In this document: positions 34,452-64,000 of the stretch, one piece after another
How the letters are laid out: every line of letters starts with the position of its first letter
Position numbering within the stretch: position 1 is the first letter of the stretch
Assembly: GCA_038049695.1 (NCBI GenBank)
Contig: CP142458.1
Location: 66,001,501 to 66,065,500 of the forward strand
Direction: 5' to 3'
DNA: 64,000 nt
DNA from: Cinnamomum chago
Taxonomy: Eukaryota; Streptophyta; Magnoliopsida; Laurales; Lauraceae
Notes under the pieces: model-generated
Told to the model about the DNA's origin: nothing
What the model saw: only the letters and a program-made list of their open reading frames with translations
Database searches by the model: none
Translations under genes and position numbers: made by a program

Positions 34452-35444
34452 GGGGCTTGCTATTGGCACACAAAATTTAGCTTTTCTCACACAATTTCTC
34501 TCCACACACATGACAATAATTTAAAAATGGCATTTTTTCTTTCCACACACAGCAGAAATCCCCATTTTAGCCCTCTCTGCCTCTTGTAAAAATGGGTATC
34601 CTTCTTTACCATTTTATCCATCTTAGATTACCTTTTTTTTCATGAAAACTTGTTATGAGGATAGATTCTCATTCAATGTAAGTTTTTACAAACAATGGTG
34701 ACGTTTTTCCATGCATTTGAGCTGGTTTTACACCATCATCGCCATTATTTTTCCACACAGTAAGGACGGTTTGTTCGGACTTTCAGGTCCGAACAAATCG
34801 GATTTGTTCGGACCTTAAAGTCCGAACAAATTGGATGTCAGGCACGATCTCAGTGTGCCACTCTCGGTTGACGTCACTAGAGGAGACGCGAAGGATCCAG
34901 ACTCTCGGATCTAGAAGACGACGGAACGGGACGGGTCAGGCCTGCGGGGGATCACCATCGCCAGAGAAGGAGAGTTCCACTGCTGCCAACGGTGCACTGT
35001 TGTTGCTGAATCCTCTGTCACAGAGAAGGGAGTCTTCGGTTGCAGTAGGTTTGACCAGAGGAGTATTCCGCCCCGACCGCCATCCATGACCACAATTGGC
35101 CGCACGCCTCTGCCATCGTCGCTGCCATACAAGGAACTGCAGAGAAGGGCAGAAAGGGACTCATTGTTGTTTGTAGGTGACTTTGGCAGGAGAAGGACGT
35201 TGCTGCAATTGTTTGCTCGTCGTCACCGTTCAACCGCAGTCCAATTACCAGAAGAAGCCGACCAACCTGTGGCTGAGCGCACGGTGAACTGGCCACCCGC
35301 AACCGCGTTGCAGGTCGTGCCAGAGAAGGCAGAGGAGGGAGGGATCTATTTTGGTCCTTTCATGAAGGGGCATGAATGTAATAAAAAAAAAAGAAGTTTC
35401 CTTATGTGGGAAAAGCTAAATTTTGTGTGCCAATAGCAAGCCCC
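34452..35444. mobile_element. 993-bp TIR transposon with GC-rich interior (possible Pack-MULE)
   Basis: The ends are about 40-bp inverted repeats with one mismatch, starting GGGGCTTGCTATTGGCACAC on both strands. Flanks AAAAAACC at 34444-34451 and 35445-35452 form an 8-bp direct repeat, though the A-run blurs an 8 or 9 bp call. The interior (about 34850-35340) is GC-rich against AT-rich surroundings and has long open frames on both strands, such as 35086-35436, but no recognisable domain. There is no transposase. Long TIRs with a foreign-looking interior suggest a gene-capturing Mutator-type element. Confidence 0.75.
34770..34830. repeat. Paired hairpins, 11-bp arms
   Basis: TTTGTTCGGAC and GTCCGAACAAA enclose TTTCAG at 34770-34797 and CTTAAA at 34803-34830. 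The two hairpins are also near-complements of each other, so a larger cruciform is possible. Confidence 0.85.
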
Positions 35445-35452
35445 AAAAAACC

Positions 35453-36590
35453 CTGATAAAAATACGAAAATACCCTTGAATTCAATTACACCTAGATTAA
35501 CCCCAATTGACTAATTCGGCTAACCCAAAATACAAGACAAAACCCAACATAAGCTCCATTGTACACGAAAAAATAATAATTTAGTGATAACACTCATTAT
35601 TGTCTAGTGAGTTAACTTAAGCCCATTACTCTTCAATCCAACTGTTTACTTCACTCAGGAGGCAATCTCGAGCTTATCATAAGCAAACAAGGCAAAGCCA
35701 TGCAAGTTAAATGGATATTTGAAAGATCGTCCACAAGCTTAAACTTTGTTGGACTTGACTTACTCTCTTTCTTTCTATTTTTTTTTCGGCAAGGGGGCTG
35801 AGACCGACAAGAGTACTTGCACACATAGGGAGAGAAACTGGTACAAGCAAGCGGAGAGAACCTAAACCATGGGGAGTGAGTATTTTGCACTCATATAGAG
35901 TGAGAACTCACGCAAGCAAGGAGTTGTGAGAGACTAAAGATCAATCCTTAATCATACGGGTGAGAGGCGGGATTGCCCTCCAACTGTGCCACCCTTCATT
36001 CTCTTTGTTGGGCTTGATTATACTATATATGTTGTTAACTTTGCGTAATCACTCCCTAAAAGTGGTCCCTAGAGACAATTAGGTAAGCCAGAAATTAGAA
36101 TCATCCGCAAAAGTTGGTGTGGGCTAGCCTATGGGGACCATCTTGGGCCTTGCAAATCATGGGTGGTTAGAAAGCTAACAACGAGACCTAAAGTGTAATA
36201 AAGATATGGACCTTAATAGGCCATGAATTTTAAACCTTCAGGATAAGGTTTTAAAAGGAATCATTTTTTTTTTTGGTCCCTAGGATTTCAAATCCAATGA
36301 TGAGAGACTGGTTGGAATAGAGTAGTAGGCCAGTGTGAGTGGGGTAAGTTGATCAAATTAAGCATTTCATATCACCTAGAGAAGACCCCATAGTTACATA
36401 CAACTGGATCTCACACATCTCACTTTTTCTTTTTTTTTTTAATGCATGAGCACATGTGCTAACCATTTGTACGGGCACATTTGTGTAGATTTTGTAACCG
36501 GTTACATGTGCATTTCCTCTCCTGTGTTAAAAAATAAAATCTTTCGTACCCCATATATAGAATCACAAAAAATTTAGCTCATTTTTTGGA
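35453..36590. other. Intergenic, nothing recognised
   Basis: Low-complexity and AT-rich DNA. No domain-bearing ORF. Confidence 0.5.
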
Positions 36591-36593
36591 ACC

Positions 36594-36752
36594 GAATCCC
36601 CTGTTTGGCATGTTTGGACCAATTAAGGGGTGACACATGGGGGAGATGAATTTTTTTTTATTCACTAGAGGAGATAAGATTTGACATCTCCTCCCATATG
36701 TCACCCCTGATTGGTCCAAACCGGATTTCCCTATTGGGTGGAAACAAGGGAT
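36594..36752. mobile_element. Small foldback element
   Basis: TTTGGACCAATTAAGGGGTG near 36614 is inverted near 36700-36723 (complement TTTGGACCAATCAGGGGTG), with further pairing of the GACA-ATGGG-GGAGATG part and of the outer CCCTTGTTT-like ends. A T-run separates the arms. Non-coding. Confidence 0.6.
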
Positions 36753-38797
36753 CATTTTCCTCATTTTTCATGTATTTATTCTTGGATATCTGACTACACG
36801 AAAAAAAAAAAAATTACCATAGAAAAAACCAACCAACTTTTGACACTTTTTCCACATAAAGGTGGTTATACAAATGTGCCCTATGTGTTTACGAAAGTAC
36901 TTGATGAGATAACACCGATGGATGGCAAAGTTGGTTATGACCATGGCTCAAAAACAACCAAGATTGTAGTTTCGAACTTGCTCTCTCGTTGTAGGACTAT
37001 TTGTCGGTAAAACCCTGACTTACTCGGTGCGTGGAGGGAGGAAAAAGAAAAAACAGCTAGATGAGATTCCTCTGCGATCCCAAATATTTTAAATGTTAGG
37101 CAAAGTTAAAAGTAATAAATTATTCGACTTAAGAATCTGTCCATGAGGACATCTGGCATGACGACACTCGCTCTGTTACATTAAAATGTAGATTTTAGGT
37201 CTGGTGTCCATAAAAAAATACCATATGGCATGCAGCATGCTATTAAGCCTTGTGAGCTGTTCCTTATTATAAAATCATCACCCTTGATCTAAGATTACCA
37301 ATGTCTAGTAAGGTGGTAAAATAAAAAATCAACAAGGCCCAATTTTGACACAAAGCAGGACTACGGTTCGCATCTAAAGATTGTAAATTTGAAACTGCAC
37401 TAACACATGGGGACTATAAGAGAGTATATCCGGTTTTCCTCTGAACCAGCGGGATTAGTCCAGACCAAGGATTGAGAAACCTAAGAAAAAAAAAAACCAG
37501 TAACCCTATCATTATATTTGATCAGTGGGCCCATAGTCAACCCAATCTCAGTGGGGCCCACCCAGGCAGAAGTAGAGCACATGGTACTCTTATTTATTTA
37601 AGTTTTAATCACGTGCTTTACACCTGACATTCAATGCATCGTGGCTCACTGCATTTCAGGAACTCATTTAAAAATACTACTACTATATTAATCGGCCAAT
37701 TTCTCGTGCGTTTTGCGAGATTTTATAACGAGAATATCGTATCATAAATACTTGTGTCTGTCAAGCCTAACAACTTGGTGGACCCCACAAGATGGCATCC
37801 AGATCCAATGGCAATGAGACTTTGACTCTCAATGGTGGGACCACTTTTCGAAACTTTCATCGAATGGGTTATGTTGAGGTTTTACTGTAAATAGGAGTTG
37901 GTTGCATGCAAAATTTCATTTCGTTTTAAAATGTAATTAATATAATTTTATAGGTAAGCAATAATCACATTTTTCTTTTATCATCAAGCGATCAATCTTA
38001 CTATGGAATCTATTCTATTTGGCTAAATTTTGAGGATATGAGATATCATGTCATTTTTTTAGCGGCTCGGATTTTTAATAAATAAGCTCCATAGTGGAGT
38101 TCCACCTTTTCAACTTAGGATCACATGAGAAATCCATGAGAACTCTATAAGGATTCATTGTTGAGGTAGACTTTAGCATCTTTTAAAGCATATTTATTTT
38201 TGCTAGATTCTTTGACATGAATTTGAGGTGTTGAGTATTTTTGGATATGATATGATGGCTTTTCCCTTGGCATTTGCAAATGATATGTTTTTTTAACTAG
38301 AATTTTAAAATCTTAGCCACCTAAAAGGTTACAAACCATGACAAAATTTTGGAATTCCATCCCCTTTGAATTTTAGTGGAATCTCTAAATACTCAATTAA
38401 AAGGGAGGATTTAAAGAATTCCACTATGGTGGAGAATTCTTTGAATTCTAGCAAAGAAATAGGCCCTTATTAAGGATTTGTATAATTGAATATTTCACAT
38501 TAGTATATATAGCTTAAGAATCTTGATATCTATGTGTAAAGTTAAAATTAAAAATTTTCATATTTTTCACATTCATGAAATGGGAGAAGTAGAATTTTGC
38601 CTTATAATATTTTCTTACCTTTACCTTCTCATCTTTTTAACTTTTTTCTTGATTTAACCTCGACTTCTGTACTTTTCTCTTATACTAATTAAACGTGCCC
38701 GCAAATAAAAATAAAAAAAAGAAAAATAAAAATTATAAAGGTGAAAATTCATTGTATAGTCCCTCTTGCGCTCCTAATGAACTATATCAGAGTCATA
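36753..38797. other. Intergenic, possible decayed foldback near 38090-38460
   Basis: A CCATAGTGGA block near 38090 is inverted near 38425 (TTCCACTATGG), hinting at an old foldback element. No gene is supported. Confidence 0.4.
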
Positions 38798-38995
38798 GGC
38801 CCGGTTTCTTTAGTAGAATTTCTACCATTTGACATGTGTAACATGCTGCATGAAAATGTCTCTTTTGACAATTGAAAATATAAGAATTTCATTTCTTTTG
38901 CATTTTGGTGAAATTCCTGAAGATTCAAGCCCAAAAGAAGATTAAGGAATTCTTCAAACAGAAATTTCTGGAATTCGAGAAAACAAGAGAGGCCC
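38798..38995. mobile_element. MITE-like element (about 200 bp)
   Basis: Left end GGCCCGGTTTCTTTAG; the complement of the right end is GGGCCTCTCTTGTTTTC, an imperfect inverted pair, with inner GAATTTCT and CAGAAATTTC blocks also inverted. No clear target duplication. Confidence 0.4.
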
Positions 38996-40319
38996 ATAGC
39001 GTCTCATTAACGGAGCAAGCTGATTAGATGAGATCTAATTACAAGATATAAGGTGGGCCCTCCAGATCCAATGGTGTAGATAAGACCAATAATGGGCCGC
39101 CCTTACCCTTTGATTGCTGAAATAAATTCGGAGCAATCGATGATTGCGAAAGCTACGGTCAATGATTTTAGTGCCAGTCAAACTCAAACTTCCAGCCGTC
39201 AAATAACGGTACTTGATTGAACTCGACTCCACTATCCGACGCCTTCACCGACCCATGTCAGGGCAGGAACAAAGAAAAAGTAGGACATGGATATTTTAAG
39301 AAAACTTATGAAATCACCCCTTACAATTTTATCTAACTGTATATATTCAAGTGAAGCCCTAGCCCCTCATAGGTCAATTGCTTGCAAAAAATTGAGAAAG
39401 ATGTATGATGAGTGATGACAATGAAATCAATTAGATTTTTTTACTTTTAACTAAAGGCAATTTGACATCATAATTTTATTTTTTGAATAAATATAGTTTT
39501 CTTATTCTTGTTATAAGTGGTGTTTTTAATTTCGTGAGGGAAAAAAAATATCATTCTCGGTGCATTCACATGAAATATTTTCTTATAAGTTTAAAAATGA
39601 CTTAAATCTTACTTTAACTAGAGTGGCATTCATCATTATCGCAGGTGAAATTTGAGCTAATTTTGACACAAAAGATGTGTGTGCCATATTTTTCATTTTG
39701 GTTAAATAGGTTTTTTATTTTGCTACTGTTAACAATAGAGTTCGAACCCTCTAAACCGCTCAATCTTAAAAAATATGGGAGCCTGGCTTATCGAGACCAC
39801 TATACAAGTTTAAACCATTTGAAAAATAAACTCTAAAAACCTCTAATATAGTCTCTCGCAAGATTTCACACAAACAAGAGTCGGCCTCACCATTATATCG
39901 ATTGCTTTTAAAATATCTAAATAAAATATTATAAAATCTTAAAAAATTATCAAGATTAATCTAGCTATCAGCCCATCCTATTGGAGTAAATCTCTCTAAC
40001 TACTAAAAAAGGGGGCATTTTTTCAAATGGTTTAAATTTGTATCAAGCAAACTCTAATTTCAAACCCATTTGCTTACTAGTATTTCTGGTTGAGAATTGG
40101 GCATGTTTGGAAGTTTCTACTAGTGTATTAGATGACGTCCTTTAAACATTTTGATTCAATTTTTTTTTTAATTAGATGAGTACAAGCTCTTGCAAAAACC
40201 CAATTTTATCCTTCTGAATGCTCAGAATTCTAGTATTCTGAATGCTAAAGTAGAGTGAAGCATTTGAAATTTTAAGTTTGGATGAATATAGTATACATAG
40301 AACACAATATCTTTTTTTT

Positions 40320-40649
40320 AAGGATATAAATGGGTTCCCGATTCTCAAATTACCCGGAAGTTTCGACCCATTAAAAATCGGGTTTGAGTCCTTATTTAGG
40401 TCCTGATGAGTAAATGGGTCCGGATCCATTTCCACCTTAATTCGGACCCGAGACCTAACATATTATCTCGATTTTCAAAAACCTCTCATAATAATGATAT
40501 TTTTTTTTAATATCATTCTATATCTAGGCCTGAGTCCAGACTCGTCTCATATATGATTTTGGTTCCGATTTCGGAGCCAATAAACCGGTTCCAAAACGGT
40601 TCTGGATCCACCATGGACAAAAACTGAAACCGACTCATTTACGTCCCTA
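40320..40649. mobile_element. hAT-like non-autonomous element upstream of the histidine kinase gene
   Basis: Left AGGATATAAATGGGT and, on the complement of the right end, AGGGACGTAAATGAGTC form imperfect inverted ends. The interior is rich in GGTCC, GAACCG and CGGTTCC blocks, typical of a common plant repeat class. It ends about 250 bp before the inferred leader. Confidence 0.4.
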
Positions 40650-41231
40650 CTTTTCTTCCGGGTGGATTTCATATGGACTTTAATGGAATTCCATGAAATG
40701 GTGTCTACCATTTCATAACCATCCCATATTTTAAAAGCTCCTTGCTCCAAAGCAGAGAGAGAGAGAGAGAGAAGAAGAAGCGAAGAGAGCGCGTCAAATG
40801 CCAAGTGAAGTTCAGCGTTTCATGTACCGAACGAATTAAAAAAACAAAACCCTAAAAACACAGCAATCCCCAGTCGACATTTCCTGCAATATTTTGACTA
40901 CTCCTGCACATGGATCCCTTCGTTTCCTTCTCTTTCTTTAATGTTTCTTCCCTTCCTCACATGCTTTTCTCTCTCTTCTTCTTCTTCTCTCCTCCGACAT
41001 CTCAGATCTGTCACTTGTTCAGATTCTCTTTCTGTCTCTCTATTCCTCCAAAACCAAACCCAAATTCCATCAATCAATCTCAGAGTTGCATTCTCACCCC
41101 CCCAATTCCCCTCTCAGAGATCTCTGCTCGATTGCATCCCCCTGGAAATCAAAATAATTCGGATCGGATCGGATTGGATTGGATTGGATCGAACGCGCCC
41201 TTCAAATGCGCATCTGGGAATCGGATGTCAG
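40650..41231 (+). promoter_or_regulatory. Histidine kinase promoter and first leader exon (inferred)
   Basis: Contains a GA tract near 40752-40775, a strongly CT-rich stretch 40915-41110, and a good donor CAG/GTACTT at 41231. Pyrimidine-rich leaders joined by a long first intron are common in plant genes. ATGs at 40910 and 40941 would be upstream ORFs if transcribed. The start site is not determinable from the sequence. Confidence 0.4.
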
Positions 41232-42104
41232 GTACTTGGAATCGACCCATGGCTTTAAGATGGGGAATTTGGATTCTTTGACTGCTTTTGACAATGTGTT
41301 GGAAAAATTCGATTGCATTTCTGTTTTTCTTTTTCTTTCTGTTAAAGGATTCTTTTATGGCGAAAGGTTGAAATGAAGTTGCATGTATTAAGTTGGGATT
41401 TTTATGCTTTTAGATTGCTGGTTTGGCTTGGCAAAGAAGTTTCTTTGATTTGGAGATGGAAGAAGCCAAATTCAGCAATGGGTTATCTTGAATTATAGTT
41501 TTGAGCTCCCCCCTGATTTGATGAGATGAAGCTCGGATTTCTGAATTCTGGGTTTAGTTGATGAATGGGTTGGTTACAGATCTGTAATTGGGTACCTTTA
41601 TGCGAACTATTGAGCATTGTTAAAATGTGGATGCGATTTTTGATTGGCTTAATTTGCTTGGTTCAGTGGGTCCTGTGGATTTGGGGCCACACTTTAGAGA
41701 TTGCTGTTGATTGAATGTTAGATCCTGTAGTAGGTGAAAGACCCACTGGATCTTTTTTTCATGTCTGATGGTCTTAAAAATATGTTTGGACCTCTGTTTC
41801 ACAGTGAACAATTGGTGTTAATCAGTGGAGTACTTGGACTATACTACTGGGCTGAATACTGTTCATTCCATTGCTGGCCTGACCTTACCATAATATCAGT
41901 TCTTGGTTCAACAAAAAACTACATATTGTGCATCATACTATAATATCTCCTGCAGCAATCAGTTTATGATTTTACAGAGTGATTTATAGAAACAAAAAAA
42001 AAAAAAAACCCGGAGATTAAATCCTTCGAATGCATCTGTGATTTTCCAATCATCATCTCAAATCCTGAATTGGTTTGTGCATTTGAACTTGTATAAAATT
42101 TTCT

Positions 42105-42151
42105 AACTGGTATTATCTTATTTCTTGCCCAAAAAAAAAAAAAAACTGATT
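42105..42151 (+). mobile_element. PolyA micro-insertion, leader intron
   Basis: AACTGGTATTATCTTA and AACTGATTATCTTTA flank TTTCTTGCCC and an A-run. Third case of the pattern seen at 12967 and 23329. Here the flanks differ by small indels. Confidence 0.45.
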
Positions 42152-42334
42152 ATCTTTATTGAAGCGTAGAGAGAAGTGTTCAGTTGTTGATGTCCATTAG
42201 AATATCTCATTGACCTTCATTTCTTATGTACATTTGATTGTGACAGCTTCCATAATATGCATTTTGTCTCTTTATGAATTCATCATAAGCACCTGCATTG
42301 TGTAAGTGTTTCAGTTGGTTACATATAAAATTAT

Positions 42335-42609
42335 GGGATTTTGCCCGTACAACTGCCCTTAGACACGAAATTTGCCCCTCAACGGTTGAAGTTTAACAAA
42401 TTCCCACATAGTTGTTCGTGCGATATCGCACATATTGCACTATGCGATATCCTAGGGCCATGCAATATCTCACGTATTGCACTATGTGATATCCTAGGGC
42501 CGTGGGATATTGCACATTTATTGTACGAATAGCGCTACAAAAAATATTAAAACTTTGATCTTTCAGGGGCAAATGTCAGGTCTAAGGGCAACTGTACGGT
42601 CAACATCCC
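42335..42609. mobile_element. Mutator-type MITE with GATATC minisatellite (copy 2)
   Basis: 275 bp flanked by a perfect 9-bp target duplication TAAAATTAT (42326-42334 and 42610-42618). The inverted ends of about 44 bp begin GGGATTTTGCC and, on the complement, GGGATGTTGACC, and share CTGCCCTTAGAC / TTGCCCTTAGAC. The interior has about two units of the CGATATCCTAGGGCC repeat. Same family as 10666-10969. Confidence 0.88.
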
Positions 42610-43806
42610 TAAAATTATCTGGGTCTTCTTCCTCTGTCACTAGAATTAAATTTGGATGATGTATGGAATTATGGATAGGTTTGTTGGGCTATCACCTTTT
42701 CACTTCGTGAGTAGATAACATCTAGTTAATGTTTGGTTTTGGCTATGTAGGGATCTGGGGAGATAAGAACATTTTTGCACCATACAGTATTATTCTACAC
42801 TATATTAATTTTCCTGGCTGAAGTAGGAAAATCTGCTGTTGCATGGATGTACTTCCCTATAGTGGTTTCAGTTATATCTTTAATACCATCTTCAAGAACT
42901 TTGTAGATTCAGATTCATCATCTATTGTGTTACTTTTTAAAATGACACTGAGTTTTCCCGAAATCTGAACTTCTCAATATCGGCTTCTATACAGTATTTT
43001 TGTTGGATGCAGATACCAGAGTTTCTTGTTGTGACCTCCCTTTAGATATCATTTTAATATTTATTGGATAGCTTCTTGTGGCAAGCTTGTCACGTCTTTG
43101 ATTTCATGGAGGAAAAATCTAATCTTTGAGATACAAAGTATTCATTTTCTGAACCCTGTTGTTGGTGTAGTGGAGTTGAAAGATGTTCCTAGATTACTAA
43201 AGGAGGACTCTCAGGGTTCATAAATGAATGGTTAGGGAAAAACTCGTCTATTGGATGACATTTAATGGTTAAATGTCTTTAAACAGTGGCTAAGATTATT
43301 TAATAGCTTTGATTTTTGGGCTTTGCTTCAGTTCATACTTCATATGCCAATTGTTCCCAGGTGTGGTTGATGACAAACTTAGATGTATGCTTTCACTGCT
43401 ATCCAAACCTTGTAAATGGCAGTATGTGTAAATTATGTAGAAGCTGTGGATCTTTTCAAATTTAAGAAGTCACCTAAGTTTCAAATATATCAGTAAATGC
43501 GACTGAAGTGCCCTTTGTTTTTATCTTCTCTAGTTGTCTCTGCATTTCTTTAATAGTTTAAATTGTTGACCATGAATGTTTTAAGACCATCTTCATTATT
43601 TGTCTTCTGTAATCCAGTCAATATGATTTATTTTGCTTGCTCATTTAGCGATATGTTACTGACTCTTTGGGTATGTATTATTAAATCACTCCACACAAGA
43701 ATCATAGCATCAATGCATCATTCATGTTGACTCATCTTTTTTGTTTCCTTATATTTTTCATGGTGATATATGAGCCACAATTCCTGATCATAAATTTCTT
43801 GTGTAG

Positions 43807-43873
43807 GTTCCTGAATTTGATTCTAAATCTTCCATTCCGAAAGAGGCTGCCGTGGAGCTACTAATGCTTTCAG
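43807..43873 (+). other. Possible second leader exon of the histidine kinase gene
   Basis: Bounded by GTGTAG and CAG/GTGTTC splice-like sites. It reads openly as VPEFDSKSSIPKEAAVELLM but has no family match, so it is more likely 5' UTR. It contains an ATG at 43865. Confidence 0.35.
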
Positions 43874-43990
43874 GTGTTCTCCATTAGTCCTGTTCACTCA
43901 TCTGATGAAGTTGGCATGTTAATGACGAATTAAATTGTGGAGTGTCAGTGGTCCATTAAGACAGAGTGCTGTCTGTATATTCAATCTCAG

Positions 43991-44039
43991 GAGTATGGAG
44001 CATCTGATGTGAGATTTTCTTTCCTTTTACTGTTGTGAG
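43991..44039 (+). promoter_or_regulatory. Leader adjoining the start codon, with upstream ORF
   Basis: After a likely acceptor (AATCTCAG at 43983-43990), ATG at 43995 opens a six-codon frame (MEHLM, stop at 44010-44012) 27 bp before the main ATG. If joined to 43873, a second short frame from 43865 (MLSGVWSI) would also end here. Such uORFs can lower translation of the main frame. Confidence 0.45.
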
Positions 44040-63138
<19,099 letters not shown>

Positions 63139-64000
63139 GTGGGTTGTACATTCATTATTCTATGTTTTACTTTCATTATTCTTTGTTTTTATTGTCAAAA
63201 TTGCTTGGAGAGATCCTTTCTCATCTGTTAATATTTGAAACATATTTTAATTATACCATCTGCAAGCCCCATATACTAATTTGATGATAACACTGCTCCT
63301 TTGCTGTAGTAGAAGCAATTACATCAGTTTATCATATTCTTTACATCAGCCACTTATAGAAGATCCCAAAAAATCTGTAAATAATACATTCCAACTGATA
63401 CAAATATTAAAGTGTATGGAATGTGCTAACTATTGCAATCTTGAAGTTACAGACTTACAGGTTCTGGCGGAGCCAAGTGGGGGCTGCGATAAGGAGAGTG
63501 AAACCCTAGAGAAAAGTCAAAACCGCTCAAAATTTAGGCCCTCCCATCTAGTGGGCTGAGCCCAAGTTTTACTCCAATAGGAATTGGTCCCACTAGAGTA
63601 AAATTTGTGCTTATCCCTGGGGAGGGTCTTCACTCTTAAGCAGTTTGGATTTTCAGTAGGTGGGGTCCACTGTGAGGTTTCACTCCCCTCACCAGAAGCA
63701 TGCCTGAGACACTAAGAGGATTCAAAATCCTAACTTTGCATTATCATTTCATTTACAACTTCACCGCTCACCTTATCATGACTTGGTGAACGCCTTTCAA
63801 TGCTGCCTCTCAACTATCCATGCCTACCGACCATCATGGCCCATCAAATGATCACAACTAACCAGTCAACGGATTTTCATTAATCAATTGTGAGGGGGTT
63901 GATTTACATGTGATTGATCCGACATGAGTCCTTCTTTGATTGGAGTAAGATAAAAATTCAGTGCTAAAACAAGTAGAAAGTGATTTTTGAATGGTTTAGA
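63139..64000 (+). other. HK5 intron 9 (start), runs off the window
   Basis: No further kinase or receiver exon is recognisable by 64000. A 21-bp tandem pair TTCATTATTCTATGTTTTAC / TTCATTATTCTTTGTTTTTA lies at 63150-63192. Confidence 0.5.

Noticed and set aside
34835..35436. Overlapping ORFs of 73-116 residues as real genes
   Set aside because: They occur on both strands of a GC-rich transposon interior, where long open frames arise by composition. Possible captured gene sequence is reported instead.
39735..39765. GAGTTCGAACCC as a tRNA T-arm
   Set aside because: No A box or acceptor stem at the proper distance upstream.
40910..41281. 123-residue ORF before HK5 as a separate gene
   Set aside because: Its Ser/Phe/Leu-rich start reflects a CT-rich leader tract; it ends in the inferred leader with no homology.
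63139..64000. HK5 lacking a receiver domain
   Set aside because: The window ends inside an intron, so absence of the receiver is a boundary effect, not a truncation.

Overview
This window is nuclear DNA of a flowering plant. It carries two plant gene families on the plus strand, both with GT-AG introns (one GC-AG) of up to about 10 kb that are packed with transposable elements. Large, repeat-filled introns and old, layered insertions suggest a woody or early-diverging angiosperm, but the species cannot be fixed from the sequence. There is no rRNA, intact tRNA, CRISPR array or prokaryotic-style operon.

Layout. 1-3780 is intergenic and repeat-bearing. 3904-28427 is a complete diacylglycerol kinase gene of plant cluster II (DGK4-like): 12 coding exons, 1458 nt, 485 residues. 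Its introns 7 (6.7 kb) and 8 (10.2 kb) hold most of the mobile DNA. Intron 7 has a Mutator-type MITE with an internal minisatellite, a foldback element, an old LTR element and an almost perfect 452-bp tandem duplication. Intron 8 has a three-level nest: an LTR element (A) broken by an RTE-type LINE, itself broken by a gag-protease-only LTR retrotransposon (B), all on the minus strand. 28428-40650 is intergenic and holds a possible Helitron, a SINE broken by a Tourist-like MITE, an LTR with a tRNA-iMet primer site, and a 993-bp terminal-inverted-repeat element with a GC-rich interior. 40650 to beyond 64000 is a hybrid histidine kinase of the AHK5/CKI2 type. It has an inferred 5' leader with a MITE in its first intron, nine coding exons seen (642 residues: coiled coil, PAS, HisKA, HATPase), and a receiver domain lying past the window edge.

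The two genes are both signalling proteins: a lipid kinase making phosphatidic acid and a soluble histidine kinase linked to redox and stomatal signalling. Nothing here shows that they are co-regulated.

The most interesting material is structural. It includes the datable nested insertions, a repeated MITE family carrying GATATC-rich minisatellites, polyA-ended micro-insertions flanked by 13-15 bp target duplications, a decayed tandem duplication of the DGK stop-codon region, and local duplications that copy splice sites in the histidine kinase gene. I found no convincing new multi-gene system.
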